DNA from: Sulfuricurvum sp.
GTDB taxonomy: Bacteria; Campylobacterota; Campylobacteria; Campylobacterales; Sulfurimonadaceae
Direction of reading: 5' to 3'
Assembly (NCBI GenBank): GCA_028713245.1
Contig: JAQTOQ010000003.1
Location: 1-34,531 of the forward strand
Length of the DNA stretch: 34,531 bases
Made by a program: the position numbers and the translations under genes. Of this stretch, positions 19,801-27,965 are shown piece by piece. The notes below the pieces were generated by a model. It ran no database searches, was not told where the DNA came from, and worked only from the letters and a program-made list of their open reading frames with translations. Within the stretch, counting starts at the first letter, position 1. Each line of letters begins with the position of its first letter.

Positions 19801-19806
19801 ATTATA
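19801..19806 (-). promoter_or_regulatory. -10 box (TATAAT) for rpmE
   Basis: TTTAGATATAATTCG between rsmE and rpmE; implies a ~77-nt leader. Confidence 0.65.
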
Positions 19807-19823
19807 TCTAAAGATTTCTATTT

Positions 19824-20504
19824 TTACAAATGGCATGCTGCAACAGCAACAGCAGCGCTCTCAGAGCGCAAAATCATCGGTGAACTAAAGTGCCGGACAC
19901 GGTGATTTACAAAGAGTGCGCGTTCGCCCTCATGAAATCCACCCTCGCATCCGATCACAACGGTTTCAAAAACTTCATTATGGTTTAATTCTTCTCCGCC
20001 AAAGTCCAAAATAACAGAATCCGGATGCGTGCTCAAAAAGTCACTCAATGAAGCTGATTTACCAAACTCGATGAATGAAGTACGCCCGCACTGCATAATC
20101 GAGCTTTCCATAATTCGCTCAAAGCGCTCATAATCAAAACGAAAATTGTGCTGAGAACGGTGACACTGAATAAAAGTTATTTTCGAAACGCCCATCTCTG
20201 TGAGCATAGGGAGGACTTTTTCAACCGTTTTGGGATCAATAATGCACCATCCAATATGCAGTTTCTTGGCAGACTCACAAGAAGCATTGCTTTGGCTCTT
20301 TAGGAGAAAAGTAGCATGACGGCCATCTGTACTTTCGAGTACATAGCGATATTCTACCTTCAAATTAGTACAGTTTCGAAATGCAAGACTGTCTCCAACA
20401 ACATGACGACGCACTTTAATCACATATTTATAATCATCTCCGCTCAAACGTAACTGCAGTTTTCCAGCATCGGCACTGAGTATAAACTTCATAACAGCAT
20501 CCAA
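19824..20504 (-). CDS. rsmE: 16S rRNA (uracil(1498)-N3)-methyltransferase
   Basis: RsmE fold: HIGWCIIDPKTVEKVLPMLTEMGVSKI, VIGCEGGFHEGE, LRSESAAVAV. The real start may be the second Met (MKFILS). Confidence 0.92.
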   Translation of the reverse strand: MDAVMKFILSADAGKLQLRLSGDDYKYVIKVRRHVVGDSLAFRNCTNLKVEYRYVLESTDGRHATFLLKSQSNASCESAKKLHIGWCIIDPKTVEKVLPMLTEMGVSKITFIQCHRSQHNFRFDYERFERIMESSIMQCGRTSFIEFGKSASLSDFLSTHPDSVILDFGGEELNHNEVFETVVIGCEGGFHEGERALFVNHRVRHFSSPMILRSESAAVAVAACHL

Positions 20505-20899
20505 GCGCTCATTGCCACCAAAAGGGCCATCTCAATTCCTAAAAAACGAAACGCTTTTTGCTTATACTGTACGAATGCTTTTTCTTGTTTAATATCGGTT
20601 TCGTGTTTGAGTATTTTATACCGCTTCACTTCTAAGACAATAAAAATGATACTCAAGACTATCATCGCAATATTGGCAAGTGAAAAATTAAAATTCTTGG
20701 TTGCCATCATCACGATGCCTGTAAAAATCGTGATGGTAATGAGGGATGACGATATGGGCATTACAATACGCAATCGTTTGGCATAGCGAATAATCTGATG
20801 AGAAAGAGCAAGCATAATGATATTAAACATCACAACTGCTAACAAAACAAAAACTCCGACAAAATGGATCTCTAATCCTGCTGTGTATAATGCTTCCAT
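20489..20899 (-). CDS. Four-TM integral membrane conserved hypothetical protein
   Basis: Hydrophobic segments throughout; overlaps the rsmE start by 16 nt. Confidence 0.6.
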   Translation of the reverse strand: MEALYTAGLEIHFVGVFVLLAVVMFNIIMLALSHQIIRYAKRLRIVMPISSSLITITIFTGIVMMATKNFNFSLANIAMIVLSIIFIVLEVKRYKILKHETDIKQEKAFVQYKQKAFRFLGIEMALLVAMSAWMLL

Positions 20900-20934
20900 A
20901 AAGGGGATTTTACCTTACTTTGCTTATAATCTTC

Positions 20935-20940
20935 ACAACC
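20935..20940 (+). promoter_or_regulatory. -10 (TTTGCTTATAAT) for moeA
   Basis: Perfect TATAAT on the plus strand 38 bp upstream of the moeA ATG. Confidence 0.65.
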
Positions 20941-20978
20941 ATTCCCAAAGCATAAGGGAACGACCTCAAGGAGACACA

Positions 20979-22196
20979 ATGGCCATCAACGTCGAAGAGG
21001 CACTTCATCATATTTATACCGCAGCATTACCTCTGAGTACCGAAATTACTCCTATCGAAAATGCTATCAATCGTGTTCTAGCGCAAATCATTACCGCTAC
21101 ACATTCTCTCCCTTCTTTTGATAACTCAGCGATGGATGGATATGCCATTCGCATCTGCGACAGTGGTAAAACTTTGCCACAGTCATGCATAGTCTTCGCA
21201 GGGGATGTTAATGACGTCCGACTTACTGAGGGTCAATGCATCCGTATTATGACAGGTGCAAAAATACCGCAAGGGTGCGAAGCGATCGTCCCTATCGAAA
21301 ATGTATCGATCGATGGAGACAATATCACCTTTGACTCAAATATCAAAGCAGGACAACATATTCGCCTTAAAGGCGAAGACATACAGTGCGATATGACCTT
21401 ACTCGAAAAAGGGACCTTTTTAAACGCCCATCATATTACACTGCTTGCATCACAAGGGATCACTCACGTAAAACTGTATCGCAAACCTCGCGTCGCCTTT
21501 TTCTCTTCGGGAAATGAACTTAAGATGCATTTTGAAACGCTGGGAAATAATCAACTGTATAATACCAACACTCCAACATTTACCGCTCGTGCTACCGAAT
21601 TAGGATGCGAGGTGATCTTTACAGGAACCGCCGAGGATACTATCGAGTCGATACAAAATCACATTGTTAGTTCTTTGGATGCTGATTTGATTGTTACCTC
21701 TGGGGGAGTAAGTGTTGGAGATGCAGATTACACCAAAAAAGCATTTCAAGGCCTTGGATTCGAAAGCGCCTTTGAATCAGTCGAGATTAAACCTGGAAAA
21801 CCAACAACCTTTGGACGGATCAAAAACACCCTTATCCTCAATTTACCGGGGAATCCACTAGCATCAGCACTGTGTTTTGAACTTTTTGGTCAAAGTATCA
21901 TCCACGCACTCAGCGGTCGACATGACAAATACCTCTCGACTATTACCACACGCATGGCGCAAGCCTTTGTAATGAAAAAAGGACGCCGTTCGTTGATCCC
22001 TGGATGGTTTGACGGTTCGACATTTACTCCAAGTCCTAACTTCGGTCCAGGGATGGTACTGCCGCTTTCACGAGCAAACTGCTACATGATGGTGGATGAA
22101 AGTGTGGAAAAATTCGATCAAGGTTCAGAAGTGAAAATCATCCCTACACGCTGGTGTATGAACTCGGATGTCCAAGCATCTTTGGTAACGCTTTAA
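20979..22196 (+). CDS. moeA: Molybdopterin molybdenumtransferase
   Basis: FDNSAMDGYA, IRIMTGAKIPQGCEAIV, TSGGVSVGDADY, NLPGNPLASALCFELFG. Start placed at ATGGCCATCAACG with AAGGAG SD, not the ORF-track start at 20817. Confidence 0.95.
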   Translation: MAINVEEALHHIYTAALPLSTEITPIENAINRVLAQIITATHSLPSFDNSAMDGYAIRICDSGKTLPQSCIVFAGDVNDVRLTEGQCIRIMTGAKIPQGCEAIVPIENVSIDGDNITFDSNIKAGQHIRLKGEDIQCDMTLLEKGTFLNAHHITLLASQGITHVKLYRKPRVAFFSSGNELKMHFETLGNNQLYNTNTPTFTARATELGCEVIFTGTAEDTIESIQNHIVSSLDADLIVTSGGVSVGDADYTKKAFQGLGFESAFESVEIKPGKPTTFGRIKNTLILNLPGNPLASALCFELFGQSIIHALSGRHDKYLSTITTRMAQAFVMKKGRRSLIPGWFDGSTFTPSPNFGPGMVLPLSRANCYMMVDESVEKFDQGSEVKIIPTRWCMNSDVQASLVTL

Positions 22197-22774
22197 ACAG
22201 TATCAGGATTAACGAAGATCTCGCCCTCCATCATCTTCTCCCAAAGCTGTGGGTCGCCCCACTCTGCTCGCACACCCTCGCTAAAGATAATTTTCTCTAA
22301 TTCGATCAATCCCATCTTTTGGGAATACGCATCCTCACGGAAACCTTGAGCATACCCCGTATCGGTTTCATGAACGATAATGCTGTGCAGTTTAACCTCG
22401 CGCTCACCATTGATCGATTGGGTACTTCCGAGCAGTTTATCAATCATCACAAAAATGACACGGCTGAATTGTTCTGCGGATGGAGAGACAGGAAGCTCAA
22501 CCCAACGACTCGAGTGACGCTTCATATCCACAATATACTGAGCATCATCACCATCCCATAAGGCAATAGAGTGATCGAAACTATCGATCAGCGCTTTCAT
22601 CCCCTGCTTCATTAGTCCGAAGTCATACACCATCTGCCCATCATCAAGATACTGAGATTCAAAGAGGACTTCTACTTTGTACGAATGACCATGAAGGGAT
22701 GCACGACATCGTTGCGTCGAACATCCACGAACGATGTGCGCATTTTCAAATTTAAAAAGTTTACGAATAATCAT
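22193..22774 (-). CDS. queD: 6-carboxy-5,6,7,8-tetrahydropterin synthase
   Basis: FENAHIVRGCSTQRCRASLHGHSYKVEV; PTPS/QueD family. Confidence 0.88.
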   Translation of the reverse strand: MIIRKLFKFENAHIVRGCSTQRCRASLHGHSYKVEVLFESQYLDDGQMVYDFGLMKQGMKALIDSFDHSIALWDGDDAQYIVDMKRHSSRWVELPVSPSAEQFSRVIFVMIDKLLGSTQSINGEREVKLHSIIVHETDTGYAQGFREDAYSQKMGLIELEKIIFSEGVRAEWGDPQLWEKMMEGEIFVNPDTV

Positions 22775-22826
22775 AATGAATCACTTTCTACTAAGGTTAC
22801 ATAACTAGAGATTGGGAATAAGGGAA

Positions 22827-24740
22827 TTATTTAAATAGCTCCTCTTTCTCTACGAGAAAGGCTTTTGGCTCAGAGATATAAAACCCCTGCATATAATCAA
22901 TATCCAGCAACAACAGCTTCTCATAAACTTCTTTTGAGTGCACAAATTCCGCGATGGTCTGCATATTGCTCTGCGAAGCAAAATGTATAATGCTCTTAAC
23001 AACCTTAAAATCTTTGTTGTTTTTATCAATATTTTTAATTAGAGAGCCGTCTATTTTAAGAAAATTTGCCTCTACATCAATAATTGTTCTAAAGTTGGAA
23101 TAGCCGCTTCCAAAATCATCAATGGAAACTTTTGCTTTTAGTGAGTGCAAAAGGTTTATTTTTTGTTTGAAAAGCTCTACATTATCAATCTCATCACTCT
23201 CTAAAATTTCAAAAGTAATCCTAGAAGCGAGATGATGATTCTCGCTTAAATGTTTGATGATCGTCTCTTCGATGTCAGGATTGATAAGGTCTGAGAAGTT
23301 TATGTTTATGCTTACCGTCTTCTGGTTGTATTTAAATTTTTCAAATATAATAAGCAGAATTCTCTGCGTTAGTTTGTAGTGCATATTCGTATGTTTTAAT
23401 TGCGGTAAGAATTGCATAGGCGAAATAATAATGTTCTCTTTTGAGACAATTCTTACCAGCGCCTCATATTTAAAAATTTCACCATTTTTGTGGTTATAAA
23501 TAGGCTGAAAATGGCATATCACACGATCTTCATCTAACGCTTCTTTTACATAACTGATGTCTTTGGAAGATGCTGATGAGGATGTTTTTGTATGCTCTTT
23601 TTCATCATAGATTATAACTCTGTTTCTTCCGCTTTTCTTAGCTATATAAAGCATCTCATCTGCTATTTTTATAGCTTCTTGCAGATTTTTTTCCAAAGCT
23701 GGGTGCTTGTGGATACCGATAGATACCTTTATTTTTATATCGTTTCCATCGTATTTGAAGATCTCATTAGAGATATTGTTTCTTAATCTTTCGCATATAT
23801 CTGTGTTTGTATTGTCGTTGTTTCTGTTGTTTATTAGAAGGATAAACTCCTCACCCCCGTATCTTATTAGAATATCGTTTTCTCGTATGGATTCTTTAAA
23901 TATCATGCTTGCGCGAAAGAGAATGTAATCTCCGGCTTTGTGCCCGTAGCTGTCGTTAATAGCTTTAAACTTGTCAAGATCAAGCATCGCCAAAGAATAG
24001 TGTTTCAAGTTGAGCATTGGTGCTATCTCTTCGAGATAGTTTCTGTTGAATGTTTTTGTAAGTGGGTCCGTAAATATCTTTTTTCTTGTAACAAAATAGT
24101 GGAAAATCTGCGTAATTGTCATACCCATCAGTAGAAGAATAAAAATAATTAAAACCGTAAAAAACGTCTCTAATGGTTTGATTGATTCTAAAATAATTTT
24201 TTGAATATTTGTAGTAATATCAATGCTGAATATCCCTACAACATTGCCATTGCTTAAGATAGGGTATAGATATGTCAGATAGAGATTTTCAACGTCATGC
24301 TGCTTGATAAGCTGAGGTTTTTTCTCTTTGTATATGGCTTCATACTCAGGAGAGGTTACGTCAAACTTTTGATAGAACTCAGCCTTGTCGCTCTGCGAGG
24401 CGTCTAACAAAAATCTAAATCTATCTTTCTCGTCTTTATGTAAAATATAGGCGTATTTTACATTTGAGGTTAGCAGTAAAGAGATAATATGCTCATATTT
24501 CTTTCTGGTATCGATATCGCTAAACAAAGAGATCAAATCATCTGGAGTTTTTATATCGAATGAGGTCACCATGTCTTTTTCAATATTTTTTAAAACAGAT
24601 GAGATTTGCTCTATTTGGTAATTTTCTATACGATCAAAAATTTCATTTTTTGCTTTTGTAACATCTCTGTAAATATAAATAATAAAAATAGCAAGCAAAA
24701 AGAGAAGAAAAAATATAATAAATTCTTTTTTCTTTACCAT
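22827..24740 (-). CDS. Membrane sensor diguanylate cyclase/phosphodiesterase (Cache-like periplasmic domain, GGDEF, EAL)
   Basis: Two TM helices flanking a ~170 aa extracytoplasmic domain; RENDILIRYGGEEF; EAL domain with YEALVRI, SININFSD, ILESD, SIDDFGSGYSN, LKIDGS, IAEF, MQGFYISEP. Confidence 0.95.
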   Translation of the reverse strand: MVKKKEFIIFFLLFLLAIFIIYIYRDVTKAKNEIFDRIENYQIEQISSVLKNIEKDMVTSFDIKTPDDLISLFSDIDTRKKYEHIISLLLTSNVKYAYILHKDEKDRFRFLLDASQSDKAEFYQKFDVTSPEYEAIYKEKKPQLIKQHDVENLYLTYLYPILSNGNVVGIFSIDITTNIQKIILESIKPLETFFTVLIIFILLLMGMTITQIFHYFVTRKKIFTDPLTKTFNRNYLEEIAPMLNLKHYSLAMLDLDKFKAINDSYGHKAGDYILFRASMIFKESIRENDILIRYGGEEFILLINNRNNDNTNTDICERLRNNISNEIFKYDGNDIKIKVSIGIHKHPALEKNLQEAIKIADEMLYIAKKSGRNRVIIYDEKEHTKTSSSASSKDISYVKEALDEDRVICHFQPIYNHKNGEIFKYEALVRIVSKENIIISPMQFLPQLKHTNMHYKLTQRILLIIFEKFKYNQKTVSININFSDLINPDIEETIIKHLSENHHLASRITFEILESDEIDNVELFKQKINLLHSLKAKVSIDDFGSGYSNFRTIIDVEANFLKIDGSLIKNIDKNNKDFKVVKSIIHFASQSNMQTIAEFVHSKEVYEKLLLLDIDYMQGFYISEPKAFLVEKEELFK

Positions 24741-25168
24741 ACTTTTTCTTCAATATAAGCATTTAGCTCTTTAGAAACTGAAATGTTTTGCGACTTTATT
24801 CTTGATTCTATTATTACAATATTTGGTCTGCCTTTTTTCCAAAAAAATGCACCAAAACTTTTTGGCACCTCTTTTAATAAGTTATAGTTAAGTACAAAAA
24901 TTGGTTTATTTTTACAGGTGTCATCATTCAATTCTTTTTTATTTTCTATTATGATTACAGTAGCTTTATCACAAATATCTGAGATGATTAGATGATTGCT
25001 CTTTCTAAATCCTGCTAAGAGTTCTTTATTGTCTGACCATACTGTTATTGTCTCATTTATAGAGATGTTTAAGATTATTTTTTCTAAAATCTGTGCTCTC
25101 ATAATATCTTTGTTATCTGAAGCAAACAGTGCAATAGTTAAAAAAAGTATTATGCTAACTGCTTTCAT
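24734..25168 (-). CDS. Small secreted protein, YfiR (DUF4154)-like by context and weak motif resemblance
   Basis: Signal peptide MKAVSIILFLTIALFAS; two cysteines; GAFFWKKGRPNIVIIESRI near the C-terminus; lies between the OM-receptor and GGDEF-EAL genes with coupled start/stop. Confidence 0.55.
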   Translation of the reverse strand: MKAVSIILFLTIALFASDNKDIMRAQILEKIILNISINETITVWSDNKELLAGFRKSNHLIISDICDKATVIIIENKKELNDDTCKNKPIFVLNYNLLKEVPKSFGAFFWKKGRPNIVIIESRIKSQNISVSKELNAYIEEKVW

Positions 25169-27052
25169 TTAAAAAGTGTACTCCATGGTAAGCAGTACCC
25201 GTCTGTCCGTCGCCGAAACATCAACACTGTTCATCGGAGTTTTAGAGGCTTTATCTAAAATATTTTCTGCTTTTAGTTTTAGCTCAGTTTGTTTGTTAAG
25301 TTTGTATATTGCTCCAAGCGAGTAGTCGTATCCCTCAGACATATCAACTCCGTCAATACTTGTATAATTAGATCTATATATTAGCTCATTATAGAAATCA
25401 AATTTTCCAACAGTGTTGAAAAGCTGGATAGAAGCGCCAAATCGTGGGCTATAATACGCTTCTCTGTATTGTCTGAAATATTCGATTTTTATTTTATTGT
25501 CTATGTCAAAATTATGTTCAATATTTACAAATAGTAACTCAAAACTGTTTTTTTCAGGGTCATTAACATATTTATTTTGCGATATATTAAAAACTACTGC
25601 ATTATCGGTTTCATTTCTGCCGACGCCAAATCCAAAAGTTGTGTTATCTTTAGTGTAAATCATCTCTGCGGTGAGCAGTAAAATATCAGAACTCTTTAAA
25701 TCTGGGTTAATGTTATAGTTCGGCGAGTATGTTGTTTGTATAAAAGTAGGATATAAGTAGCTTTCCATCGCAAAAAGTTTAAACTTCCACTCTTCATCAA
25801 GAAGTGCTACATAACCAGCTCTTAATATATGCTCTGTCGATGATTTTGATAGCTCATTTTCATAGTAATCTACTTTAGCACTTAGCGATATAAGATGATT
25901 TTTGTTTATATTATATAGATTTTCTGCATATATCATATATATATCTAAATCTTTTGGTCCCCAAGCCACATTTCTGTCAATGCCATCTGTTTTGTATTCA
26001 TCAATTTTAAATTTTTGATGTTTGAACTGCGCTCCTAAAAAGAGCTCATTGTTATCATGTATAAATTTCTTTTCTATAAGGGCGCTGTAAACTTCGGTGC
26101 TTACTTCAGTATTTAACTGTTTTTGAAAAGGAACGGTAGGAATTGGAATAACCATACTGTCTTTGTCGTATACCTCAAGATTTTCATGAGATGTTGTTAT
26201 CATTACTTTTAGGTTATTTTCAAAATATTTTGTAAGATGTGCATATATGTCTTGAGTATATGCGTATCCGTCTATTGTTGCCATTCCAAGTCCGCTAAAT
26301 ATATCATACTTTTCTTGTGCAGCGCCAACTTCTATATCATAGTCACTATCCTTGGAAAATTTAAAATAAAATTGACCTCTGGCTCCATCTCTAGAGAGGT
26401 CTGAATCGGTTGTGGTGTAATTTTTATGGTTGTTTTTTCTCAAATCTATATTTGCCAAGTACGAGTAATCATCAAATTTTTTTGCATCAACTCCTTGCAA
26501 TGTTGTACTACCCAATGAATCCACCGAAGCTTGTATTGATGTTGAGTTTTCTCTTGATGGCTCTTTGGTGTATAGTTTTATCAGCATTGTTCCGGGCTCG
26601 TTGCCAAAAGTAACGGAATTTCCTGATTGATAAACCTCTATATGGTCTATAAAATAGAGCCCCATTTTTCCATATTGAACTAAAACATTTCCCAGAGTTG
26701 CAGAGTTTAATTCATGGGAATTTATGTAAACTTTTACAGGAGAGCTTGACATTTGCGACTCCCCGCTTCTAACAAGCGTAGTCATTCCATTTCTTCTTGT
26801 TTGGAGAGTGAAAAATCGTAGAGTTTTTAAGACATCGTTTAGCGTATAAGCCTGCATTTTATCTAGGTCGGAGCGTGAAAAAACAGTGACATGACCGGCA
26901 CTCTCTTTTTTTGTTTGCAAGTAAAGCTCTTCTGAGGTTTCATACTTTTTTAAGAGGTCATCAAGCGACGCCTCATTTGCGAGCAGAGAAATGGCAAAAA
27001 ATAGAGTAAAAATACCAATCCGCACCGATAAGCCACCCATATTAGGAATCAT
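25169..27052 (-). CDS. TonB-dependent receptor-like outer-membrane beta-barrel protein with plug domain
   Basis: Signal peptide, plug-like region (VTVFSRSDLDKMQAYTLNDVLKTL...VKVYINSHELN...IDHIEVYQSGNSVTFGNEPGTMLIKLYTK), long amphipathic barrel region, C-terminal Phe (MEYTF). Confidence 0.82.
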   Translation of the reverse strand: MIPNMGGLSVRIGIFTLFFAISLLANEASLDDLLKKYETSEELYLQTKKESAGHVTVFSRSDLDKMQAYTLNDVLKTLRFFTLQTRRNGMTTLVRSGESQMSSSPVKVYINSHELNSATLGNVLVQYGKMGLYFIDHIEVYQSGNSVTFGNEPGTMLIKLYTKEPSRENSTSIQASVDSLGSTTLQGVDAKKFDDYSYLANIDLRKNNHKNYTTTDSDLSRDGARGQFYFKFSKDSDYDIEVGAAQEKYDIFSGLGMATIDGYAYTQDIYAHLTKYFENNLKVMITTSHENLEVYDKDSMVIPIPTVPFQKQLNTEVSTEVYSALIEKKFIHDNNELFLGAQFKHQKFKIDEYKTDGIDRNVAWGPKDLDIYMIYAENLYNINKNHLISLSAKVDYYENELSKSSTEHILRAGYVALLDEEWKFKLFAMESYLYPTFIQTTYSPNYNINPDLKSSDILLLTAEMIYTKDNTTFGFGVGRNETDNAVVFNISQNKYVNDPEKNSFELLFVNIEHNFDIDNKIKIEYFRQYREAYYSPRFGASIQLFNTVGKFDFYNELIYRSNYTSIDGVDMSEGYDYSLGAIYKLNKQTELKLKAENILDKASKTPMNSVDVSATDRRVLLTMEYTF

Positions 27053-27079
27053 TGTGTATTGAGTGTATTAAATGTCTAC

Positions 27080-27169
27080 TTAGTTTATGCTTACATCAGG
27101 CAGAGCTAAACAATAAATAACCTCTTTGTTACTTCTTTGCATGGCTTGAACAGTCTGAGCGAGTGTCAA
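27080..27169 (-). CDS. Possible 29-aa small ORF (TTG start) upstream of the OM-receptor gene
   Basis: (M)TLAQTVQAMQRSNKEVIYCLALPDVSIN*, with GAGG SD-like sequence 7 nt upstream of TTG; may instead be a gene remnant. Confidence 0.25.
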   Translation of the reverse strand: MTLAQTVQAMQRSNKEVIYCLALPDVSIN

Positions 27170-27203
27170 ATTTTTACCTCAAAAGCTTACGGATTATCAT
27201 TGA

Positions 27204-27962
27204 CTACACCCCATGATTTTGATCCCAAATGCGAATATGCAATCGATCGCTGTAGATAAAGCCACGACGTTTGCAAAATTCAATCACCGCTTCGCAGTTG
27301 GCTTCGATATGGGATTTGTCACCACCCAAAGGCATGCAATACACTGGAGTAAGTGGATAATGGGCGATAACTTCATCAAGTTCAGATTCGATATGAGAGA
27401 CTAACGATGGTTCATCCACAGTGAATTTAAAAAAGCTCCCATTGGTATTGGCAATGATGGAATCAAGAACCTCAAACTTGACCCTTTTATCATAGAGTTC
27501 GCCACTGTTGGAGAGCTTAACTGACAGTGCGTACACTGCTTCTTTATAAAAAGGGTATTTAGCAAAATCGGGTGCGATGGTTGCATTGGTTTCAAAAGTT
27601 ACGCGATGTCCTTGCGAGATTAAGTGTTCGATAAATTCAACAAAAATCGGCTCATTGGCATAGATCAGCGGTTCACCGCCTGTCAGCACCACATCCACAT
27701 GAGGTGGGAGACGGTAACCGTTCATAATCCATATCAGGGTTTGAAGCTCTTCAATCTCTTGCCACAACTCACCAAAGGCTTTGCGATCGACGGCATACAC
27801 CGTATCGCATCCGATAACCTTTGTACCATTAGGGGCTATTTCATGGCATCCGAACCCAGCGCACGTGAGATTACATCCGCCAAATCGAAAAAATAGGGAG
27901 GGGACGCCTGTGTATTTTCCCTCTCCTTGAATGGAGTAAAAATGTTCAACCAGCTGAAGCAT
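27204..27962 (-). CDS. queE: 7-carboxy-7-deazaguanine synthase (radical SAM)
   Basis: EHFYSIQGEGKYTGVPSLFFRFGGCNLTC...GCDTVYAVD; DVVLTGGEPLI; ETNAT. Confidence 0.92.
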   Translation of the reverse strand: MLQLVEHFYSIQGEGKYTGVPSLFFRFGGCNLTCAGFGCHEIAPNGTKVIGCDTVYAVDRKAFGELWQEIEELQTLIWIMNGYRLPPHVDVVLTGGEPLIYANEPIFVEFIEHLISQGHRVTFETNATIAPDFAKYPFYKEAVYALSVKLSNSGELYDKRVKFEVLDSIIANTNGSFFKFTVDEPSLVSHIESELDEVIAHYPLTPVYCMPLGGDKSHIEANCEAVIEFCKRRGFIYSDRLHIRIWDQNHGV

Positions 27963-27965
27963 CTA

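Noticed and set aside
20817-20978. N-terminal extension of the moeA ORF in the supplied track
   Set aside because: It lies over the start of the divergent four-TM gene and the moeA promoter; a good SD and the MoeA N-terminus support ATG at 20979.
27083-27203. Terminator between queE and the OM-receptor gene
   Set aside because: Only a weak AGUAAC/GUUAUU stem with a G-U pair and no convincing U-tract; read-through from queE cannot be excluded.
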